7,321 nt of DNA from Flavobacteriaceae bacterium (lineage in GTDB: Bacteria > Bacteroidota > Bacteroidia > Flavobacteriales > Flavobacteriaceae), in contig NVSY01000024.1 in NCBI GenBank assembly GCA_002401385.1, positions 57,658 to 64,978 on the forward strand. The letters are read 5' to 3'. Below the pieces are notes generated by a model. That model was not told the DNA's origin. It worked only from the letters and a program-made list of their open reading frames with translations, and did no database searches. The position numbers and the translations under genes are program-made. Each line of letters begins with the position of its first letter. The first letter of the stretch is position 1. Below, in pieces: positions 1 through 5,872 of the stretch.

Positions 1-2853
1 TCTCAAGTAGCTATGATGGTGAATTTTATGTCTGCACTGGCCAGTGCTTTTACCATTCTGTTTATGTTTTGGACCATTACTTATTTGGGGCAGAAACTTC
101 TTTCTAAAGAATATAAAAACAATATTGCACTGTTTGGAAGTGCTTTTGTGGGCTCTTTAGCTTATACTTTTTCGGATAGTTTTTGGTTTAGCGCCGTAGA
201 GGGAGAAGTATATGCCATGTCATCGTTTTTAATGGCCTTGCTATTTTGGCTTGGATTGCGTTGGGAAGCAGCCATGGACAAACCTCAAGGAAACAAGTGG
301 CTTGTATTGATCAGTTTTATAGTTGGACTTTCATTTGGAGTACATATTTTATCTCTACTCGTAATACCTTCCATCGTATTTATTTATATTTTCAAAAAAT
401 ACAACATTAATAATATTCAAAAATTCGTTATTGCCAATGTAATTTCCGTGATGGTATTAATGTTTGTTTTTAAATTTTTATTTCCATTTACCTTAAGATA
501 TTTCAGTGCATTTGAACTGTTTTTCGTCAACAGTATCGGACTACCATTTAACAGCGGAAGTATTATAGCTGCATTTTTGTTAATCGGTGTGTTTTATGCT
601 GCACTTAAAATCACCCGTAGTAAAAAAATGTTTGCTGCCAACACACTTGTGTTAGTACTTGTATTTACCATGATTGGTTTTTCTTCTTGGTTAATGCTTC
701 CTATTAGAGCAAATGCCAACACAACGATTAACGAAAACAACCCGTCTAGTGCCCGCGAACTATTAGCCTATTACAACAGGGAACAATACGGGGATTCCAA
801 TGTGTTTTACGATAATTATTATTCGTATTCTTATGAGCGAGAATACGACGCTTCTAGCCCAACAAGAGACGAGAAACCAAAATATGAAAAAGATGAAAAA
901 AAGGGAACTTATGTTATTGTAAACGACTATAAGGATGCGCTGCCTAACTGGAGTGATTCTCATAAAGGACTTATTCCTCGTATGGTGGCCTATAACAGTC
1001 CTTCCGTTATTGCCAATTACAAATCCATTGTAGGCATCCCTCAAAAAAGTCAACGAAGACCTACTTTTGCAGAAAATTTACATTTTATGATAGAATACCA
1101 GTTCGGCTATATGTACGGACGTTATTTTATGTGGAATTTTGTAGGAAGGCAAAACGATGTACAAGGACAATTAAACCTCGAGGATGGAAACTGGTTAAGT
1201 GGTATCCATTTTATAGACAGTTTCTTTTTAGGCACTCAAAAAAACCTACCCGATGATGTTAAAAATAATAAAGGACGAAACACCTATTATTTCTTCCCTT
1301 TTATTCTTGGATTCATAGGATTATTTTATCAATTAAAACGCAACAAAAAAGATTTTTACACCCTCTTACTCTTTTTCTTATTTACAGGATTGGCAATTAT
1401 ATTTTATACCAATCCAAAACCTTTTGAACCTAGAGAACGAGATTATGCCGTAGTTGGATCCTTTTATATATTTGCCATTTGGATTGGATTTGGTGTTCTC
1501 GCCTTATTTGAAAAACTATCTAAATACACTCAAAAAAACCAAGCTGCCATTGCAGTTTCAGTTCTTGCATTACTTGCCGTACCAACTTTAATGGCTTTTC
1601 AAAACTGGGACGACCACGACAGATCCGGTAGATATACCTCTCGTTTAAATGCCAAAGCTTATATTGATTCATGTGCCGAGAATGCCATCATGTTTACCAT
1701 TGGAGATAACGATACTTTCCCGCTTTGGTACATGCAAGAAGTTGAAAATCACCGAACAGACATCAAGCTAATCAACTCGAGTTTATTTGCCACAGATTGG
1801 TATATAGACCAAATGAAGCGCACGACTTATAAAGCACCTCCAATTCCATCGCAATTAACGCATGATGATTATAAATTAGGAAGTTTAGACATTGCCTATC
1901 ACGTGCCTTTCCCTCAATTTAAAGATACAATTATCGATATCAAATACTTGATGCGATGGTTACAAAGCAAGAACGAAAATACGTTTATTGACCTAGATGA
2001 AGACGGACGCCCAGAAAAAGTGTACCCAACAAATCGCATCCGAATTCCTGTAAACAAGGAAGCCGTGCTTAAAAACGGAATAGTAGCTCAAAAAGATGCT
2101 GATTTAATCTTACCGTATATAGATATCACTATCGATGAACAAGGGTTGCAAAAAAACAGAATTTTAATGCTTGATATTTTAGCCAATAACGATTGGCAAC
2201 AACCGATTTATTTTACAGGTGGAGCACAAGCTGATGAAGAATTTATTTGGCTAAAAGACTACCTACAACTTGATGGAATGGCCTATAAACTGGTACCTAT
2301 AAAAACCGTAAACAAGAGTAACTTCTTTGAAATGGGACGTATGGATTCTGAGTTGATGTACAAAAAAGTAAAACAGTGGGAATGGGGAAATATCAATAGT
2401 GACAAAATCTATTTAGATGTAGAATCCCGTAAAAACTCCGTTACTTACCGAAACAATATGGAACGTTTGGCGGCTACGTTGATCAGAGAAGGAGATTCCA
2501 TTCGCGCAGAGGAGATATTGGATTTAGCCATGGATAAAATGCCGACTAAAAAATTCGGTCATTACAGTATGTTATTGCCTTTCATCGATTTATACTATAA
2601 GATAGACAGGCCAGAAAAGGCGCGTCATCTAAGTGAGGAATTGGCAGATATATTCCAACAAAAACTCGTGTATTACAGTCAATTTAGCGAAGCAGATATT
2701 GAAGTGATCTACGACCCTATAGAGGCCAATTTTAACACGTACAATCAGTTAATTCGTATTTCTGCTAAGAATGACACCGAAGAATATACAGACCAACTCA
2801 AAAACAATTTAATATCATACATGCAATTGTTCCCTTATTTATTTGAGGAATAA
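1..2853 (+). CDS. DUF2723 family membrane protein (GT-C-like), 5' truncated by window
   Basis: The frame is open from base 1 (first codons read SQVAMMVNF) and stops at TAA 2851-2853, giving 950 visible residues. The ATG at base 13 is an internal methionine. DUF2723 proteins normally begin roughly 70-90 residues earlier with a segment containing a WDCGEF-like motif, which lies outside the window. Counting from base 1, about seven hydrophobic segments lie within residues 12-234 and four more within 428-531, followed by a soluble C-terminal half. Family-typical stretches are VEGEVYAMSSF (66-76), RANANTTINENNPS (236-249) and GDNDTFPLWYMQEVE (568-582). The C-terminal part (about 815-920) is helical and TPR-like. 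The family is related to TMEM260-type protein O-mannosyltransferases with a GT-C fold, so the inferred role is membrane-bound glycosyl transfer from a lipid-linked sugar. Donor and acceptor are unknown. It is probably co-transcribed with the deacetylase that starts one base after its stop. Confidence 0.93.
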   Translation, partial: SQVAMMVNFMSALASAFTILFMFWTITYLGQKLLSKEYKNNIALFGSAFVGSLAYTFSDSFWFSAVEGEVYAMSSFLMALLFWLGLRWEAAMDKPQGNKWLVLISFIVGLSFGVHILSLLVIPSIVFIYIFKKYNINNIQKFVIANVISVMVLMFVFKFLFPFTLRYFSAFELFFVNSIGLPFNSGSIIAAFLLIGVFYAALKITRSKKMFAANTLVLVLVFTMIGFSSWLMLPIRANANTTINENNPSSARELLAYYNREQYGDSNVFYDNYYSYSYEREYDASSPTRDEKPKYEKDEKKGTYVIVNDYKDALPNWSDSHKGLIPRMVAYNSPSVIANYKSIVGIPQKSQRRPTFAENLHFMIEYQFGYMYGRYFMWNFVGRQNDVQGQLNLEDGNWLSGIHFIDSFFLGTQKNLPDDVKNNKGRNTYYFFPFILGFIGLFYQLKRNKKDFYTLLLFFLFTGLAIIFYTNPKPFEPRERDYAVVGSFYIFAIWIGFGVLALFEKLSKYTQKNQAAIAVSVLALLAVPTLMAFQNWDDHDRSGRYTSRLNAKAYIDSCAENAIMFTIGDNDTFPLWYMQEVENHRTDIKLINSSLFATDWYIDQMKRTTYKAPPIPSQLTHDDYKLGSLDIAYHVPFPQFKDTIIDIKYLMRWLQSKNENTFIDLDEDGRPEKVYPTNRIRIPVNKEAVLKNGIVAQKDADLILPYIDITIDEQGLQKNRILMLDILANNDWQQPIYFTGGAQADEEFIWLKDYLQLDGMAYKLVPIKTVNKSNFFEMGRMDSELMYKKVKQWEWGNINSDKIYLDVESRKNSVTYRNNMERLAATLIREGDSIRAEEILDLAMDKMPTKKFGHYSMLLPFIDLYYKIDRPEKARHLSEELADIFQQKLVYYSQFSEADIEVIYDPIEANFNTYNQLIRISAKNDTEEYTDQLKNNLISYMQLFPYLFEE

Positions 2854-2854
2854 T

Positions 2855-3493
2855 ATGCCAATCATTATTGCAAAAACTCCACGCTTAGTCAAAAGATTCT
2901 TTCCAATGCTACGCTGGAGTTTTTCTTCTTCAGAGAAGATCATATACCTTACATTTGATGATGGTCCTACGTCAGAAATTACGGAATGGACACTTCAAAT
3001 TTTGGGCAAATACCATGCGAAGGCCACTTTTTTTTGCATTGGAAAAAACGTAGAGAAATATCCTAACATCACAGAACAAATAGTAACAGCTGGACATCGA
3101 ATAGCCAACCATTGTTTTAATCATGATAATGCGTGGAAGTCTGATGCCGAAACCTACCTGAATTCTGTTGAAAAAACACAATACTTACTGGAGTGTTTTC
3201 AAAAAAACAACACCAAACTATTCCGCCCACCTTACGGAAAACTCACCTATAAAAAAGTAAAGAAATTACGACAAAACAATTACCAAATAATTATGTGGGA
3301 TGTACTTAGCAACGATGTTCAAAAAAAGGTCTCTCCTAAAAAAAGTCTACAAACATTACTAAAGAAAACAAAAAACGGTAGTATCGTTGTTTTTCACGAT
3401 AGCATCAAGGGAAGCGCTACTTTAAAGGAAGTGTTGCCTGAATTTTTGAAGTATTTTAGTGAGCTTGGATATGAGTTTAGAGGAATTGAATAG
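2855..3493 (+). CDS. Polysaccharide deacetylase, NodB homology domain (CE4-type)
   Basis: This 212-residue protein is essentially a single NodB domain, a metal-dependent deacetylase fold that removes N- or O-acetyl groups from glycans such as chitooligosaccharides or peptidoglycan. Visible motifs are TFDDGP (33-38, catalytic base D35 and metal ligand D36), H86-x3-H90 (metal histidines), RPPYG (124-128), MWDV (147-150) and VFHDS (179-183, catalytic H181). Motif 2 reads NHCFNH, with Cys where Ser/Thr is usual. I chose ATG 2855 because the protein begins sensibly there, with GAGG at 2845-2848 six bases ahead. A TTG at 2843 would add four residues and overlap the upstream gene. No signal peptide or clear transmembrane helix is seen: the N-terminus is basic (PRLVKRFFPMLRW), so the protein may be cytoplasmic or peripherally membrane-bound. 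The one-base gap to the DUF2723 gene suggests translational coupling and a shared glycan role. The substrate cannot be named. Confidence 0.93.
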   Translation: MPIIIAKTPRLVKRFFPMLRWSFSSSEKIIYLTFDDGPTSEITEWTLQILGKYHAKATFFCIGKNVEKYPNITEQIVTAGHRIANHCFNHDNAWKSDAETYLNSVEKTQYLLECFQKNNTKLFRPPYGKLTYKKVKKLRQNNYQIIMWDVLSNDVQKKVSPKKSLQTLLKKTKNGSIVVFHDSIKGSATLKEVLPEFLKYFSELGYEFRGIE

Positions 3494-3618
3494 TGTTAAG
3501 TATTGAACTGAGCAATAATACGTTTAAAACAAATCGCACTGTTTTACAACAATTATTCTCACATTCTTACCTAAAACCCGCAACAAATAACCTCACCTTC
3601 TTTTGGAGCATATAAAGC

Positions 3619-3915
3619 TTACAAATACTCCTGCATCAAATTAATCAAGGTGTTGGCATCTTGTTCTCCTACCTGACGCCATTTCATTTCTCCATCTTTG
3701 TAAATCACATATGTTGGATTTCCTTTTATACGCAGTGCTTCTGCTAACACTTCATTTTTTTCGATATCTATTTTAATCACTTTGGCCTTATCTCCTAAGG
3801 CTGCAGCCACCACTCGAAGTACCCCAGAAAAATCGCAGGAATCACCTTCCCAATCGGCATAAAAGTCGATCAAAACAGGCACTTTTGCATTAATAACATC
3901 TCCGAACTTTGTCAT
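3619..3915 (-). CDS. Thioredoxin-fold protein lacking the CXXC active site
   Basis: This 98-residue protein has the length and pattern of a single thioredoxin domain. It contains VLIDFYADW (14-22), a central DKAKVIKIDIEKN (42-54), the cis-proline loop GNPT (65-68, P67) and a C-terminal GEQDANTLINLMQEYL helix. The buried acid corresponding to E. coli Trx D26 is kept (D17). The redox site is not: where Trx has WCGPCK, this protein has WEGDSC (22-27), so both catalytic cysteines are replaced (E23 and S26) and one cysteine sits a residue later (C27). It therefore should not act as a dithiol-disulfide oxidoreductase. A thioredoxin-like binding or chaperone role, or a single-cysteine function, is possible. 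I recall similar CXXC-less small proteins in other Flavobacteriia, so this is probably a conserved lineage protein and not a decayed gene. The start is ATG 3913-3915, preceded by an AT-rich leader without a clear Shine-Dalgarno. It converges with the deacetylase gene. Confidence 0.9.
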   Translation of the reverse strand: MTKFGDVINAKVPVLIDFYADWEGDSCDFSGVLRVVAAALGDKAKVIKIDIEKNEVLAEALRIKGNPTYVIYKDGEMKWRQVGEQDANTLINLMQEYL

Positions 3916-3955
3916 ATTTAAATCCGTTTATTTTAAAAAAACAATCTATTACACA

Positions 3956-3963
3956 CAAATATA
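3956..3963 (-). promoter_or_regulatory. Bacteroidota -7 box for the thioredoxin-like gene
   Basis: On the minus strand these bases read TATATTTG, a full match to the Bacteroidota -7 consensus TAnnTTTG. The box ends 40 bases before the ATG at 3915, which predicts a leader of about 35 bases. A perfect -33 TTG is not present at the right distance; TTAG about 16 bases upstream is the nearest candidate. The box means the gene need not depend on read-through from the phosphoesterase across the heptamer array. Confidence 0.6.
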
Positions 3964-4039
3964 ACATTTATTATTCTAACCCCTAATTACATGGCTGATT
4001 TGTAGCAACAACACCTACAAAAGCAGCTTAATTATCACC

Positions 4040-4130
4040 CTGCTAACTGCAAACTGCTAACTGCAAACTGCTAACTGCAAACTGCTAACTGCAAACTGCT
4101 AACTGCAAACTGCTAACTGCAAACTGCTAA
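4040..4130. repeat. Homogeneous end of the array: strict 14-bp alternation
   Basis: Units 1-13 alternate CTGCTAA and CTGCAAA without exception, so this end is really 6.5 copies of a 14-bp dimer. The first deviating word (CTACTAA) appears at unit 14 (4131-4137). Such a homogeneous block next to a mixed block is what recent expansion or gene-conversion-like homogenisation at one end would produce. This is an inference from the pattern alone. Confidence 0.95.
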
Positions 4131-4347
4131 CTACTAACTGCAAACTGCAAACTGCTAACCGCAAACTGCTAACTACTAACTGCAAACTGCTAACCGCAAA
4201 CTGCAAACTGCAAACTCCTAACTGCTCACTGCAAACCGCAAACTGCAAACTCCTAACTGCAAACCGCAAACTGCTCACTCCTAACTACAAACTACAAACT
4301 GCTAACTGCTCACTGCAAACTGCTTCCTGCTTCCTGCTAACTGCTCA

Positions 4348-4445
4348 CTCCTAACTACAAACTCCTAACTGCAAACTGCTAACCGCAAACTGCAAACTCC
4401 TAACTACAAACTCCTAACTGCAAACTGCTAACCGCAAACTGCAAA
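4348..4445. repeat. Perfect 49-bp tandem duplication inside the array
   Basis: Units 45-51 (4348-4396) and units 52-58 (4397-4445) are the same seven words in the same order: CTCCTAA, CTACAAA, CTCCTAA, CTGCAAA, CTGCTAA, CCGCAAA, CTGCAAA. Since every unit has several alternatives, a seven-word identity shows duplication of a whole 49-bp block, not repeated addition of single heptamers. The three-word phrase CTGCAAA-CTGCTAA-CCGCAAA also recurs five times in the array, starting at 4145, 4180, 4369, 4418 and 4439. Confidence 0.96.
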
Positions 4446-4494
4446 CTGCTAACCGCAAACTGCTAACTGCAAACTGCTAACTGCTAACTGCAAA

Positions 4495-5712
4495 CTACCC
4501 TACCTTCTTACGCAAGGTAATCACAGAAATCTCTGGCCAAATCCCAACTCTACCAGGAAATGCCAAAAACCCAAAACCTCTATTCACATTGATATACCTT
4601 CCTGCCGCTTCGTAGATCCCTGCCCAACGTTTGTACACATACTGCACTGGACTCCACTTAAAACCGGGGATATCAATTCCAAATTGCATACCATGGGTAT
4701 GTCCACTCAATGTTAAATGATATTTGGATGGATGGGCTTTTATTTCATGATCCCAATGTGATGGATCATGACTCATTACTATTTTAAAAGCATTGTCTGC
4801 CACCTCTTTGGAAGCTTTTGGTAAATCGCCTGCTTTTTTAAATCGGACTCCCCAATTCTCGACTCCGATCAGTTCAATTTTTTCTCCATCTTTTTCTATA
4901 GATACATGTTCGTTTAACAGTAAATTAAATCCAATTTTCGGATGAACAGCCTTTATTTCTGCAAAATTTGCCTCTTTCTCCTCAGAAGAATTCCATTTTA
5001 CATATTCGCCATAATCGTGATTCCCTAAAATAGAGAACTTCCCAAACGGTGCTTTTAAACTTTTAAAATGCCCAATCCAAGGATCCATTTCTTCTGCTAC
5101 ATTATTCACCAAATCCCCTGTAAAACAAATCATATCAGATTGTTGCTCATTGATCAATTCCATTCCGTGGGCAATTTTATCGGCATTGTCAAAACTACCG
5201 CTGTGTACATCAGAAATATGAGTGATACTAAAACCATCAAAAGCGGCTGGTAGATCATCAAAATACAAACTGTGTTTTACAATTTGATAATTGTACTTCC
5301 CCTTGGTTATACCATATAAAATTGACACAAAAGGGATACTCGCCAAGCCCAAGGCTATCTTACTTGCAAAGGCACGCCTTCCTGGCATAAATGAGGCTGG
5401 ATTTTCATTAGAGAAATAGTGGAACAACCCCATGGCCAACCTCGTAACATCCTCTAAAAGCATTGTTACAGAAATTAATAATTTAGGCACAATACTAATC
5501 ACAATCAACCCAACAGCATAGGTAAAATATAAAGAGGATTTTACATTAGAACTATCATAGGTGTACAATCGCAGTAGAAAAAAACAGATAACTGCAATAT
5601 TCACCAACCAATACATCTTCCAAATTATAGGGTTTTTAAACAATGTCTTTACGCTTTGAAACGCATACAAATCAATACAACCCAAAACAATAATCAATAA
5701 AATCCACTTCAT
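4495..5712 (-). CDS. Membrane-anchored calcineurin-like metallophosphoesterase (YaeI/YkuE type)
   Basis: The 405-residue protein has three hydrophobic segments at about 2-19, 32-50 and 61-85. A twin-arginine stretch GRRAFASK (111-118) precedes a fourth hydrophobic segment (119-134), and the phosphoesterase domain follows from about 145. The metal-binding signature is complete: DVH (168-170), GD (199-200) with NN (203-204), GNHD (230-233), SHDP (314-317) and GHTHG (337-341). The fold hydrolyses phosphomonoesters or diesters with a two-metal centre. YaeI and YkuE relatives are Tat-exported envelope enzymes, and by analogy this domain is probably periplasmic; the substrate is unknown. The start at ATG 5710-5712 fits a promoter immediately upstream and opens with a plausible membrane segment (MKWILLIIVLG). 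The stop codon TAG (4495-4497 on the + strand) abuts the heptamer array and shares its CTAC phrase. No hairpin terminator follows, so transcripts may run into the array. The gene is divergent from polA. Confidence 0.93.
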   Translation of the reverse strand: MKWILLIIVLGCIDLYAFQSVKTLFKNPIIWKMYWLVNIAVICFFLLRLYTYDSSNVKSSLYFTYAVGLIVISIVPKLLISVTMLLEDVTRLAMGLFHYFSNENPASFMPGRRAFASKIALGLASIPFVSILYGITKGKYNYQIVKHSLYFDDLPAAFDGFSITHISDVHSGSFDNADKIAHGMELINEQQSDMICFTGDLVNNVAEEMDPWIGHFKSLKAPFGKFSILGNHDYGEYVKWNSSEEKEANFAEIKAVHPKIGFNLLLNEHVSIEKDGEKIELIGVENWGVRFKKAGDLPKASKEVADNAFKIVMSHDPSHWDHEIKAHPSKYHLTLSGHTHGMQFGIDIPGFKWSPVQYVYKRWAGIYEAAGRYINVNRGFGFLAFPGRVGIWPEISVITLRKKVG

Positions 5713-5734
5713 ATAATCTCTTTAATTTTAATTC

Positions 5735-5764
5735 CAAATATAAACTTTCTTAGCATTAATCCAA
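5735..5764 (-). promoter_or_regulatory. Bacteroidota promoter (-33/-7) for the phosphoesterase
   Basis: On the minus strand TTG (5762-5764), a 19-base spacer and TATATTTG (5735-5742) match the flavobacterial TTG-N17-23-TAnnTTTG promoter. The -7 box ends 22 bases before the ATG at 5712, giving a short predicted leader of about 15-18 bases. The -7 octamer is identical to that of the thioredoxin-like gene. Confidence 0.75.
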
Positions 5765-5821
5765 TACTTGGATCACGCTTAACAATGGTATTTAGCCGCA
5801 ATTTAAAAATTTCCTTACAGC

Positions 5822-5829
5822 TAATTTTG
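5822..5829 (+). promoter_or_regulatory. Candidate -7 box for polA
   Basis: TAATTTTG matches TAnnTTTG fully and ends 43 bases before the polA ATG, a spacing like that of the thioredoxin-like gene. No good TTG lies 17-23 bases upstream, and such AT-rich octamers arise by chance, so this is a moderate call. It sits in the 160-base divergent region 5713-5872, about 80 bases from the opposing promoter box. Confidence 0.45.
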
Positions 5830-5872
5830 TTAAAAATCATTTTACTATTTTTACCAAAACTTATACTGACTT

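Larger units (their letters stand above)
4040..4494. repeat. 65-copy tandem heptamer array, consensus CTGCWAA
   Basis: The 455 bases divide exactly into 65 heptamers with no insertion or deletion. On the + strand only eight words occur: CTGCAAA (21), CTGCTAA (18), CCGCAAA (7), CTCCTAA (7), CTGCTCA (4), CTACAAA (4), CTACTAA (2) and CTGCTTC (2). Heptad positions 1 and 4 are C in every copy. Base composition is 160 A, 150 C, 93 T and 52 G, a strong C-over-G skew. All copies face the same way, so no hairpin is expected. Stop codons recur in every frame (TAA in CTGCTAA on +, TAG in TTAGCAG on -), so the array is not coding. It fills nearly the whole gap between the phosphoesterase stop and the thioredoxin promoter. 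It resembles in kind the STRR heptamers of filamentous cyanobacteria, but the sequence differs. Function is unknown. Slippage, unequal crossing-over or a genome-wide dispersed family could explain it. Confidence 0.98.

Noticed and set aside
763..1053. 96-codon minus-strand frame inside the DUF2723 gene
   Set aside because: It is fully antisense to a strongly supported family coding region, has no recognisable domain, and its low-complexity Ile/Phe/Val run mirrors the opposite strand.
2972..3181. 69-codon minus-strand frame inside the deacetylase gene
   Set aside because: It is antisense to the conserved NodB motifs and has no recognisable domain.
3494..3618. Terminator in the convergent gap between the deacetylase and thioredoxin-like genes
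   Set aside because: The best pairing is a five-base AAAAC/GTTTT stem around 3526-3545 with a ten-base loop and no GC-rich stem, too weak to call.
4015..4021. A lone CTACAAA word before the array
   Set aside because: It matches an array word but is 25 bases from unit 1, out of the 7-base register, and is probably chance in A/C-rich sequence.
4040..4494. CRISPR array or coding repeat protein
   Set aside because: There are no spacers between units, the unit is only seven bases, and no cas genes are seen. All frames contain frequent stops.
4040..4494. Array as a series of promoters on the minus strand
   Set aside because: The minus strand has recurrent TTTG but never TAnnTTTG, because the words place TA and TTTG at the wrong spacing. 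A complete promoter is not formed.
5068..5253. 61-codon plus-strand frame inside the phosphoesterase
   Set aside because: It is antisense to the metal-binding motifs DVH and GD and has no independent support.
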